A stretch of DNA of 7,264 nt. It comes from Christensenella sp. GTDB lineage: Bacteria; Bacillota; Clostridia; Christensenellales; Maliibacteriaceae. Where the stretch lies: contig JAHZHV010000179.1 in the NCBI GenBank assembly GCA_019420085.1, positions 2,059 to 9,322 on the forward strand, in the 5' to 3' direction. Of this stretch, positions 1-5,492 are shown one piece after another (position 1 is the first letter of the stretch; each line of letters begins with the position of its first letter). Below the pieces are notes generated by a model that was not told the origin of the DNA, did no database searches, and was given only the letters and a program-made list of their open reading frames with translations. Position numbers and translations under genes: made by a program.

Positions 1-110
1 CAGTGGAAACCGTAGAGGTTTTTGCTGTAACGCTGGTAATCGTTGTCTTGAGCCTTTTGCTGGATAGTTTTTTGAAATGGATTTGGAGGCGGCGCGATGG
101 TCAAATTTGA
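1..110 (+). CDS. ABC transporter permease, C-terminal end (partial)
   Basis: Reading from base 3, a frame is open from the window edge to a TGA at 108-110 and gives about 35 residues. It contains a strongly hydrophobic stretch (FAVTLVIVVLSLLLDSF) followed by a basic tail (KWIWRRRD). This is the usual look of the last membrane helix and cytoplasmic end of a binding-protein-dependent importer permease of the SsuC/TauC type. The 14-bp overlap with the ATPase gene that follows supports a shared transporter operon. The start and most of the protein lie outside the window. The substrate (sulfonate, nitrate, thiamine precursor or other) cannot be told from this tail. Confidence 0.7.
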   Translation, partial: VETVEVFAVTLVIVVLSLLLDSFLKWIWRRRDGQI

Positions 111-654
111 AAACGTAACGTTTTGTTATGGAGAAAGACATGTGCTGAACGACTTTGACCTCGCAGTGCCGGAAGGTGCGCGCGTGTGTTTGTTTGGACC
201 GTCGGGATGTGGAAAATCTACAGTACTTCGGCTGGTGATGGGACTGGAAAAACCGAATAAAGGCCGTGTTATCTGTCGTGCGCCGCGCATCGCGCCCGTC
301 TTTCAGGAAGACAGACTTTTGATGCAGGAGTCTGTTGCGCATAACGTACGTTTTGGCTGTCATAAGGATGGCTTGGCGCTTCTTGCTGCAGTTGGACTGG
401 AAGCGGAGGCAAACAAGCGTCCGGATCAGCTTTCGGGTGGCCAGCGGCGCCGTGTTGCACTGTGCCGTGCGCTCAATTATGATGCGCCGCTGCTGGTGTT
501 GGATGAACCGTTTAATGGCCTGGATGATGAAAGTGTCGCGTTGTGTGTCGACGCAATCAAGCAGACAGCGGGGAACAGAACGATTCTCATGGTCAGTCAT
601 GATATAGGCCATGCCCGTCTGCTTGATGCAGAGATTCTGTCAATGCATGGCTGA
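97..654 (+). CDS. ABC transporter ATP-binding protein, compact SsuB/TauB-like
   Basis: This is the cytoplasmic ATPase subunit that would power the importer whose permease gene ends just upstream. All nucleotide-binding motifs are visible: Walker A GPSGCGKST (residues 34-42), Q-loop Q70 in VFQED, signature LSGGQ (112-116), Walker B LLVLDE (132-137), D-loop GLDD (141-144) and switch histidine H168 in MVSHD. At 185 residues it is much shorter than typical SsuB/TauB proteins (about 250). It stops soon after the H-loop and so lacks most of the C-terminal extension, but the catalytic core is intact and I would not call it broken. The ATG at 97 has GGAGG at 85-89, 7 nt upstream, and overlaps the permease stop, suggesting coupled translation. 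A terminator follows at once, so this is the last gene of its operon. The substrate is unknown; the SsuB/TauB label rests on motif style (GPSGCGKST, VFQEDRLL) and the permease tail. Confidence 0.88.
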   Translation: MVKFENVTFCYGERHVLNDFDLAVPEGARVCLFGPSGCGKSTVLRLVMGLEKPNKGRVICRAPRIAPVFQEDRLLMQESVAHNVRFGCHKDGLALLAAVGLEAEANKRPDQLSGGQRRRVALCRALNYDAPLLVLDEPFNGLDDESVALCVDAIKQTAGNRTILMVSHDIGHARLLDAEILSMHG

Positions 655-666
655 TCTATTGACTTG

Positions 667-712
667 AAAAGAGCTGTGTGAAATACTTTTCATGCAGCCT
701 TTTTGTTTTTTT
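667..712 (+). terminator. Rho-independent terminator after the ABC ATPase gene
   Basis: An 11-bp stem pairs 673-683 (GCTGTGTGAAA) with 688-698 (TTTCATGCAGC) around a TACT loop, with two adjacent G-U wobbles and no mismatch. A T-rich run follows at 700-712, broken only by G705. The A-run at 667-670 can also pair with the T-run. It begins 19 bp after the ATPase stop, so it closes the transporter operon and separates it from the methyltransferase gene. Confidence 0.85.
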
Positions 713-738
713 GCCGGATGCAGCGCAAGTGCAATACA

Positions 739-747
739 TGTTATATT
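739..747 (+). promoter_or_regulatory. Possible extended -10 promoter for the methyltransferase gene
   Basis: TGTTATATT at 739-747 matches an extended -10 element (TG-N-TATATT). No good -35 sits at the right distance; TTGCCG at 711-716 is too far away. Because a terminator lies just upstream, the methyltransferase gene needs its own promoter, and this is the best candidate in the 80-bp gap. Transcription would begin near 754. Confidence 0.4.
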
Positions 748-794
748 ACAGTATGTGATTTGCATGTAAGTCGATCACAGGAGGTGCTTGTTAT

Positions 795-1523
795 ATGAGT
801 GGCGTATACGACAATGAGAATTTCTTTCAAGCATATGCGCAGATGCCCAGAAGCAAAGAAGGACTCAAGGCAGCCGGAGAGTGGAATCAAATGCAGATGC
901 TCTTGGGCGATGTGCAGGGTAAATGCGTACTGGATCTGGGCTGCGGATATGGCTGGCATTGCCGGTATGCGGCGCGGCAGGGTGCTGCATGCGTTGTGGG
1001 AATTGATGCAAGTGAAAAAATGATTGCACGTGCCAGACAGGATGAGCGATACGGCAGGATTCATTATGCGGTATGCGCACTTGAAGCGTATGCCTATCCG
1101 CGGGAAACGTTTGATTTGGTGATTTCCAATCTTGCACTGCATTATGTCGCGGATTTGGAACCAGTTTACCGTGGTATATATCAAACGTTGAAAACGGGCG
1201 GACATTTTGTGATGAATATTGAACATCCGACTTTTACGGCGGGTGTACAACAGGAATGGATCCGTGATGAGAAAGGAAATGCACTGTATTGGCCGGTAGA
1301 CCGCTATTTTGAACCGGGACAGAGACAAACACAGTTCCTTGGATACAGTGTTGTCAAACAGCATCATACATTGACGCAGATTCTGAATCCGTTACTGCAA
1401 ATTGGTTTTGTGCTTCGCGCAGTCGAAGAGGCTGTTCCACCGCAGTCTATGCGTGATTTGCCGCAGATGCAGGAAGAATTGCGGCGTCCAATGATGCTGC
1501 TTGTTTGCGCACAGAAAGTGTGA
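795..1523 (+). CDS. Class I SAM-dependent methyltransferase
   Basis: This is a predicted soluble methyltransferase of 242 residues with a Rossmann-type SAM-binding fold (Methyltransf_11/25-like). Motif I is VLDLGCGYG at residues 45-53, where the glycine loop binds SAM. Strand 2 ends in the acidic D71 (GIDAS), expected to bind the ribose hydroxyls. FDLVISNLALHYV (106-118) is the motif IV region, and LKTGGHFVMNIEHP (132-145) is the usual post-motif segment. The C-terminal part (about 146-242) probably forms the substrate lid and gives no clue to the substrate. The ATG at 795 has AGGAGGTG at 779-786, 8 nt upstream, which is excellent. The gene stands alone between two terminators. The TGA stop at 1521-1523 is followed in the same frame by 40 further open codons (see 1524-1646), but the protein already ends in a normal way (MMLLVCAQKV). 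The general activity is confident; the substrate is unknown. Confidence 0.85.
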   Translation: MSGVYDNENFFQAYAQMPRSKEGLKAAGEWNQMQMLLGDVQGKCVLDLGCGYGWHCRYAARQGAACVVGIDASEKMIARARQDERYGRIHYAVCALEAYAYPRETFDLVISNLALHYVADLEPVYRGIYQTLKTGGHFVMNIEHPTFTAGVQQEWIRDEKGNALYWPVDRYFEPGQRQTQFLGYSVVKQHHTLTQILNPLLQIGFVLRAVEEAVPPQSMRDLPQMQEELRRPMMLLVCAQKV

Positions 1524-1646
1524 AAAAATAGCAATGCGACGCTTGTGCGGCATATTGAAACGGGACAAACCGTGATCGTGGACAGTGTACGTGAAATTTA
1601 TACGGATAATGTGCGCTTTTGCCGTCTGCAATACAATGAAAGATAA
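1524..1646 (+). pseudogene. Unidentified 40-codon reading frame after the methyltransferase stop, possible gene remnant
   Basis: The methyltransferase frame stays open past its TGA until a TAA at 1644-1646. The 40 codons read as protein-like sequence, including LVRHIETGQTVIVDSVREI and YTDNVRFCRLQYNER, with alternating beta-type hydrophobics and a balanced set of charged residues. No ATG lies in this frame. The first GTG (1545-1547) would give 33 residues and has no ribosome binding site. The nearby ATG at 1534 is in another frame and stops after 13 codons. I do not recognise the family. Explanations are the 3' remnant of a gene lost by deletion between the methyltransferase gene and spoIIIA, an extension once joined to the methyltransferase, or chance. 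A terminator downstream (1690-1729) would suit the end of such a former gene. Confidence 0.35.
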
Positions 1647-1689
1647 GACACGCTTTTTGGCAGACAAGTAAAAATGGAAAGCATAACGG

Positions 1690-1729
1690 GAAGAAAGGTT
1701 TCGCTGGAAATCTTTCTTTTTTCTTTTTT
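1690..1729 (+). terminator. Rho-independent terminator upstream of spoIIIA
   Basis: A 13-bp stem pairs 1690-1702 (GAAGAAAGGTTTC) with 1707-1719 (GAAATCTTTCTTT) around the loop GCTG, with two G-T pairs and no mismatch. It runs into a long T-rich tail up to 1729, interrupted only by C1723. The stem is low in GC but long, and the T-tract is strong. It would end transcription from the methyltransferase side and keep vegetative reading out of the sporulation operon. It lies inside the longer frame that opens at 1674, which argues against a spoIIIAA start there. Confidence 0.75.
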
Positions 1730-1739
1730 CAAAAAAATG

Positions 1740-1755
1740 AAATGTCATGACGTTT
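1740..1755. promoter_or_regulatory. Imperfect 16-bp palindrome, possible operator
   Basis: AAATGTCATGACGTTT is symmetric around 1747/1748 with only the T1743/G1752 pair breaking it; the core GTCATGAC is perfect. It lies between the terminator and the SigmaE-like -35, about 33 bp upstream of the latter, a sensible place for an activator or repressor site. No regulator can be named, and an AT-rich 16-bp near-palindrome can arise by chance. Confidence 0.25.
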
Positions 1756-1788
1756 TGTTTCGAATTTGGTGCGATGCTGTACAAGTTC

Positions 1789-1817
1789 TCATATCGGCTG
1801 TTACCCGCACATACATA
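1789..1817 (+). promoter_or_regulatory. SigmaE-like promoter of the spoIIIA operon
   Basis: TCATATC (1789-1795) resembles the SigmaE -35 consensus KMATATT. After 14 bp comes CATACATA (1810-1817), resembling the -10 consensus CATACANT; each element has one mismatch and the spacing is canonical. An overlapping CATACAAA (1814-1821) would give an 18-bp spacer. In B. subtilis spoIIIA is transcribed by SigmaE in the mother cell, so an element at this place is expected. Transcription would start near 1824, at the Shine-Dalgarno sequence itself. Confidence 0.6.
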
Positions 1818-1835
1818 CAAATCGGGGGTGATCCT

Positions 1836-2744
1836 GTGCAGATGGATGCATGGACAGCGATTTTGCGCACGTTGCCTGCGTCGATTGCCGGCATACTGAC
1901 ACAAACCATTGATGCGCAGCGTGTTACGGAACTTCGCATCCGACGCGACCGTGGTGCTGAGGTAGTCTGCGGTGGAAAACGAATATGGATAGGAAAAAAA
2001 GACGGATTTTATGCAGATGAAACGGTGTGTGAACGCATTTTTGAAAATTTGTGCAGGCACAGCCTTTATAGCGTCGAACATCAATTGCGCGACGGCTATA
2101 TTACGATTGACGGCGGTGTGCGCGTAGGTGTAACGGGACATGCCAGGGGCGGAAGGGAAACGGCATCCGTTATCATGCCTGTTACGTCTTTTTGCTTTCG
2201 TGTGGCCAGACAGGTGCGCGGCTGTGCGCAGCAGGTCATGCGCAGTATTGAAAATAGAGGAAATTATGATTCTGTACTGGTTCTTTCCGGACCGGGTGCA
2301 GGCAAAACAACAATGCTGCGCGATATGGCGCGTCTTGCTTCGGAGGCCGGAAAACATGTCGTTGTTCTGGACGAACGCGGCGAACTGGCCGGCATGGTGG
2401 AGGGCGTTTGCGCCTTTGATCTTGGCCCCGGTACGGACGTTATGGATTCCATGCCAAAAGCGCAGGCAGCGATGCTGGCGCTGCGCGCTATGGCACCTGA
2501 AATTCTGGTATGCGATGAATTGGGGGATGCGGCGGATGCATCGGCTATGACGGAAGCGGGACGATGCGGCGTATGTGTGTTTGCCTCAGCGCATGCTTCA
2601 GATATAAAAGCAGCATATACACGACCTGCACTTGCATCCTGTGTAAAAAGCGGTGTATTTACAAAAGCGGTGATATTGGACTCGCATAATCCGGGCAGGA
2701 TTTTGCAGATTTGTCCGTTGCAGCAGGCGGGTTGTGCGGGATGA
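1836..2744 (+). CDS. spoIIIAA: Stage III sporulation protein AA, secretion-type ATPase
   Basis: SpoIIIAA is the cytoplasmic mother-cell ATPase of the SpoIIIA-SpoIIQ channel, related to type II/IV secretion ATPases. With the GTG at 1836 it has 302 residues, close to the 307 of B. subtilis. Visible motifs are DGYITIDGGVRVGVTG (86-101), FRVARQ (121-126), Walker A GPGAGKTT (152-159), VVVLDERGE (175-183), Walker B ILVCDELG (223-230, with D227 and E228) and SAHA (251-254). The GTG is preceded by cGGGGGTGATCC (1824-1834), almost the full complement of the 16S rRNA end, 7 nt from its core. The ATG at 1842 is a weaker alternative. The frame is open back to an ATG at 1674, but that would place a terminator and the promoter inside the gene. 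The 3' end overlaps spoIIIAB by ATGA. Confidence 0.96.
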   Translation: MQMDAWTAILRTLPASIAGILTQTIDAQRVTELRIRRDRGAEVVCGGKRIWIGKKDGFYADETVCERIFENLCRHSLYSVEHQLRDGYITIDGGVRVGVTGHARGGRETASVIMPVTSFCFRVARQVRGCAQQVMRSIENRGNYDSVLVLSGPGAGKTTMLRDMARLASEAGKHVVVLDERGELAGMVEGVCAFDLGPGTDVMDSMPKAQAAMLALRAMAPEILVCDELGDAADASAMTEAGRCGVCVFASAHASDIKAAYTRPALASCVKSGVFTKAVILDSHNPGRILQICPLQQAGCAG

Positions 2745-3256
2745 AAGCGTTTCTCATGGCTACGAGCGTCGGCATGTTCACACTTGCGGGGATCTGGATT
2801 GCGGATCGGTATGCGTATCGCTGTGTCATACTGGAAAACATGCTTCGTTTCTGCCGCAGCGTGCGCATGCAAAGTGTAATGTTTGCACGTCCGCTGGTTC
2901 AACAGTGTACACAGGCGACCGATATGGATCCTGCGATACAGCGGATGCTGCATGGATATGTGCAATATCTGGAAGCGGGTGAAAGTGCCGAAGAGGCATG
3001 GAACATGGCAATGCATGAACATATTGCATGTCATAGCAGGCGATATGGTATGACGACGGAAGACCTTGCGGTACTTGCACAAGTTGGAGGCGCCATGCAT
3101 GGTTTTCTTGCAGCACAGCAAGAGGGGCTCAATGCCTGTCAGACGGAATTGGAACGCCTTCTTGCGCAGGCGCAGGGGTACAGAGCACGATATGCAACGC
3201 TGTATGCAAAGCTTGGTCTGCTGGCTGGCATCGCCGCGGCGATCTTGATATGGTGA
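2741..3256 (+). CDS. spoIIIAB: Stage III sporulation protein AB
   Basis: SpoIIIAB is a membrane protein of the SpoIIIA complex, related to GspF-type platform proteins of secretion systems. With the ATG at 2741 it has 171 residues, the same length as in B. subtilis. It shows the family plan: an N-terminal membrane helix (residues 3-20), a helical cytoplasmic domain, and a C-terminal membrane helix (about 155-171) ending in AAAILIW. The stretch LAQVGGAMHGFLAAQQ (111-126) corresponds to the conserved FGETLG-like segment. The start overlaps the spoIIIAA stop (ATGA, 2741-2744) and has only a modest purine stretch (GGCGGG) upstream, so translation is probably coupled. A TTG at 2711 would extend the protein by ten residues and is less likely. 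Confidence 0.93.
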   Translation: MKAFLMATSVGMFTLAGIWIADRYAYRCVILENMLRFCRSVRMQSVMFARPLVQQCTQATDMDPAIQRMLHGYVQYLEAGESAEEAWNMAMHEHIACHSRRYGMTTEDLAVLAQVGGAMHGFLAAQQEGLNACQTELERLLAQAQGYRARYATLYAKLGLLAGIAAAILIW

Positions 3257-3266
3257 GGGAAACTGC

Positions 3267-3464
3267 ATGGACGTGGATTTGATTTTTAAAATAGCGGCGA
3301 TTGGGATTTTATTGGCCGTGCTCAATCAGGTTCTGGTCAAGGCTGGACGGGAGGAAATTGCAATGCTGACGACACTTGCAGGACTTGTGATTGTACTTTC
3401 CATGGTTGTGGGAATGATCAGTGATCTTTTTTCCACGGTCAAAAACGTTTTTTACATGTACTGA
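3267..3464 (+). CDS. spoIIIAC: Stage III sporulation protein AC
   Basis: SpoIIIAC is a very small integral membrane protein of the SpoIIIA channel. It has 65 residues here against 68 in B. subtilis. Two hydrophobic helices are seen (about 5-24 and 33-51), joined by the short polar loop KAGREEI. The second is followed by DLFSTVKNVF, which matches the conserved DLF..IK.VF ending of the family. The ATG at 3267 has GAGGGA at 3255-3260, 6 nt upstream, overlapping the spoIIIAB stop. It belongs to the same family as the next gene's product, SpoIIIAD, and the pair may have arisen by duplication. Confidence 0.93.
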   Translation: MDVDLIFKIAAIGILLAVLNQVLVKAGREEIAMLTTLAGLVIVLSMVVGMISDLFSTVKNVFYMY

Positions 3465-3470
3465 TGCGCT

Positions 3471-3863
3471 ATGGTTGTGCGGATAATCGGTGTAATTGTT
3501 ACGGCGGCGGCTGCCGCCATGCTGCTTCGAATGTACCGTCCGGAATTTGCTATGGTTTTGACGGTAGCAGTTGCAGCTGCGGTGCTGCTTTGTCTGCTTC
3601 CACAGATCGAACAGATTATTTCCGTTTTTTTTGAATTATCCAATACGGCGCAGGAGACTTCGACGTTTGCGCTTGCCATGGTCAAAGTAGTTGGAATTGC
3701 TTATCTTGCGCAGTTTGCGGCAGATCTTTGTACAGACTGCGACCAAAGCGCGCTGGCACACAAAATTACGCTGGCGGCGCGTATTGGCATATTGACATTA
3801 TGTTTGCCTGCTGTGCGGTATGTGCTGCAGATTATCGCCAGGATTCTGGAGGAGGCACCATGA
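3471..3863 (+). CDS. spoIIIAD: Stage III sporulation protein AD
   Basis: SpoIIIAD is a multi-pass membrane component of the SpoIIIA channel. It has 130 residues (133 in B. subtilis). Hydrophobic segments lie at about 3-20, 27-44, 66-84 and 103-122. The stretch KVVGIAYLAQFAADLCTDCDQSALAHKI (72-99 in all) carries the family hallmark: KVVGIAYLAQF, then the D(A/C) turn and the small-residue helix S.LA.KI. The ATG at 3471 lies 6 nt after the spoIIIAC stop, and I see no real Shine-Dalgarno sequence before it, so it probably depends on ribosomes finishing spoIIIAC. Its TGA overlaps the spoIIIAE start (ATGA, 3860-3863). Confidence 0.94.
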   Translation: MVVRIIGVIVTAAAAAMLLRMYRPEFAMVLTVAVAAAVLLCLLPQIEQIISVFFELSNTAQETSTFALAMVKVVGIAYLAQFAADLCTDCDQSALAHKITLAARIGILTLCLPAVRYVLQIIARILEEAP

Positions 3864-5026
3864 AAAAAAGCCTGATTCTTTTGATTGTGCTGATTTGCCT
3901 GATGATCCCCACACAGGTGCATGCACAGCAGCAGGAATCCACGCAGGATGAAACGATGTGGCAGCAACTGGAAGAACTTGATTTATCGCAGATGGAAGAT
4001 GCGTTGGCACAACTTGATACACAGCAGACAAAGCAGCTTTTTCCAAACGGATTGCGGGCGGCGATTGCGGATGCGATGCAGGGAGGTGATTCTCTTGCAA
4101 TGGGATTGTATGATATGGCAAAACAAGCTTTGCGTCAGGTCTTTTCTGAGACAACAGCATTTTTTGCCTTGCTGTGTGTATTGTCACTGCTTGGCGCGCT
4201 TTGTGCGCAGACCATGGGTGGTGTGCGTGATGAGGGAATGAATCTGACAGTACGGTTTGCCTGCGCTGCATTTTGTGCCGTACCACTGCTTGCAAGACTG
4301 GCACAAAGCGTATCCGCAGCGGCTGATACACTGTATAGCGTTTGCCGCTGGATGGAGGCGGTAATGCCCGTGATGCTGGTCCTGCTTTCGGGGATTGGCG
4401 CTTCGGCATCGGTTAACGCGATGCAGCCGGCTTCCGTCGTAATCAACACGGTTGTACAGAACGTCGTAATTCGTGTTGTATTTCCCATGATTTTGGCCAT
4501 GGGCGCACTTTGCGTCGTGGACGCGATGGGGATGAACCGAAGATTTTGTGCCTTGACGGATTTTCTGGCACAGGCCGTTAAGTGGGGGCTGGGGTGTATG
4601 CTGACGGTGTTTATCGGTGTGCTGACACTGCGCAATCTGAATGCCGTGTCCTATGATGCGCTTGGTGTGCGTACGATGAAGTATACGCTCAATTCCATGC
4701 CGATTGTCGGTGGTGCGGTGTCCGATTCCATGGATACAATTTTAAGCAGCCTGATGATGATCAAAAACGGTGTCGGTACGGCGGGTGTGTTTGCGGTTGC
4801 GGCGCTATGTCTGGCGCCGGTTTTGCGTATTGGTGCTTCGATGCTGTGCGCGCGGCTGTGTGCAGCTGTGATGCAGCCGCTTGCTGCAGGGGAATCCTTT
4901 GCCATGATGCAGACGGTGGCGGAGGTATTTAAGACATTGCTTTGCGTCATGATTGCCGTATTGCTGATGTTTTTCCTGACGGTGACATTGACAATTGCGG
5001 CTGGAAATGCAGCATTTGTGGGGTGA
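3860..5026 (+). CDS. spoIIIAE: Stage III sporulation protein AE
   Basis: SpoIIIAE is the largest polytopic membrane protein of the SpoIIIA complex and a candidate export-gate component. With the ATG at 3860 it has 388 residues (399 in B. subtilis). Residues 1-22 form a signal peptide (MKKS, hydrophobic core, cleavage likely after VHA). A polar segment rich in Gln and Asp follows (23-95), then about seven hydrophobic segments (near 98-120, 131-150, 166-185, 202-224, 242-258, 305-325, 357-380). The stretch from FIGVLTLRN (251-259) through RTMKYTLNSMPIVGG (271-285) to LAPVLRI (318-324) follows the strongly conserved family core. GGAGGAGG at 3848-3855 sets the start, which overlaps the spoIIIAD stop by ATGA. 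A longer frame from 3728 lies inside spoIIIAD and lacks the signal peptide at its N-terminus. Cysteine is frequent (13 residues). Confidence 0.96.
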   Translation: MKKSLILLIVLICLMIPTQVHAQQQESTQDETMWQQLEELDLSQMEDALAQLDTQQTKQLFPNGLRAAIADAMQGGDSLAMGLYDMAKQALRQVFSETTAFFALLCVLSLLGALCAQTMGGVRDEGMNLTVRFACAAFCAVPLLARLAQSVSAAADTLYSVCRWMEAVMPVMLVLLSGIGASASVNAMQPASVVINTVVQNVVIRVVFPMILAMGALCVVDAMGMNRRFCALTDFLAQAVKWGLGCMLTVFIGVLTLRNLNAVSYDALGVRTMKYTLNSMPIVGGAVSDSMDTILSSLMMIKNGVGTAGVFAVAALCLAPVLRIGASMLCARLCAAVMQPLAAGESFAMMQTVAEVFKTLLCVMIAVLLMFFLTVTLTIAAGNAAFVG

Positions 5027-5488
5027 ATGACGTTGCAGACAGTTTATGCATTGTGTGTCTTTGGTGTGCTTTGTGCCTGGACGCAGACGATGATACCTGC
5101 GGGGAAATTGAAAGGCGCGGTACAGTTTGCTGCCGGCATCTTTTTAACGGCATTTTTGCTGCAGTGCGCCCTGCAGTTTAAGCAGGATCTATGGCAGATG
5201 CCTGACCGCCAGATACAGCTGCAGCAGGAATCTGAGGTGTTGTATGGTGTCAGCGACGCATATGCCAAGCAGATCGTTGCGCACACAGCCGGATCACAGG
5301 CCAGTTGTCAGGTGTTGCGTCAGCAGGATGGATCCGTTCGCGCAATTTGCGTTTATCTGCCAAAGCAGGATCTATTCCATGAGGCAGCACAAAATCTTAA
5401 TGGTACGCGACGCGAGGATGTCATAACAGACGCGTTTTGCGGAATATATGGTATCGAGCGCGGCCAGGTCGTCTTTTATGGAGGATAG
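5027..5488 (+). CDS. spoIIIAF: Stage III sporulation protein AF
   Basis: SpoIIIAF is a membrane protein of the SpoIIIA complex whose soluble domain resembles ring-building domains of EscJ/FliF type. Two membrane helices (about 4-22 and 31-50) are joined by the short loop PAGKLKG, followed by a soluble domain (51-153) with a VRAICVYLP strand (104-112) and the ending ITDAFCGIYGIERGQVVF. At 153 residues it is clearly shorter than the 206 of B. subtilis, mostly between the helices and the C-terminal strand. The ATG at 5027 follows the spoIIIAE stop directly; the only purine-rich element, GTGGGGTGA (5018-5026), lies too close to it. A TTG at 5033 is better spaced (about 9 nt after GGGG), so the first two residues are uncertain. 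Identity rests on topology and operon position more than on sequence motifs. Confidence 0.87.
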   Translation: MTLQTVYALCVFGVLCAWTQTMIPAGKLKGAVQFAAGIFLTAFLLQCALQFKQDLWQMPDRQIQLQQESEVLYGVSDAYAKQIVAHTAGSQASCQVLRQQDGSVRAICVYLPKQDLFHEAAQNLNGTRREDVITDAFCGIYGIERGQVVFYGG

Positions 5489-5492
5489 TGGT

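Noticed and set aside
1521..1523. TGA read as selenocysteine or read through to extend the methyltransferase
   Set aside because: The methyltransferase is complete at this point, and I see no convincing hairpin just after the TGA or conserved context. The extension is reported only as an orphan frame.
1779..1785. SpoIIID-like site GTACAAG just upstream of the SigmaE-like -35
   Set aside because: It matches the GGACAAG core at six of seven bases, but such a short degenerate motif is expected by chance and no second site supports it.
1674..1835. N-terminal extension of SpoIIIAA by 54 residues from an ATG at 1674
   Set aside because: The extension would encode the terminator hairpin, the palindrome and the SigmaE-like promoter, has no family resemblance, and makes the protein much longer than its homologs. 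The GTG at 1836 has an excellent ribosome site.
1392..2357. A 321-codon reading frame on the minus strand
   Set aside because: It runs antisense through the methyltransferase end, the terminator and the promoter block and into spoIIIAA. Its product is rich in His, Arg, Cys and Ser without any domain pattern, as expected of a shadow frame.
2264..3325. A 353-codon reading frame on the minus strand
   Set aside because: It lies opposite spoIIIAA and spoIIIAB, has low-complexity Ser/Arg/Thr stretches, and no ribosome site or recognisable motif.
3728..3859. N-terminal extension of SpoIIIAE from 3728
   Set aside because: It lies wholly inside spoIIIAD and would bury a clear signal peptide. GGAGGAGG before 3860 fixes the start.
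5401..5460. Internal sporulation promoter near the end of spoIIIAF, as described for B. subtilis
   Set aside because: CATAACA (5422-5428) and GGAATAT (5441-5447) resemble parts of SigmaG or SigmaE elements, but no correctly spaced partner box is present.
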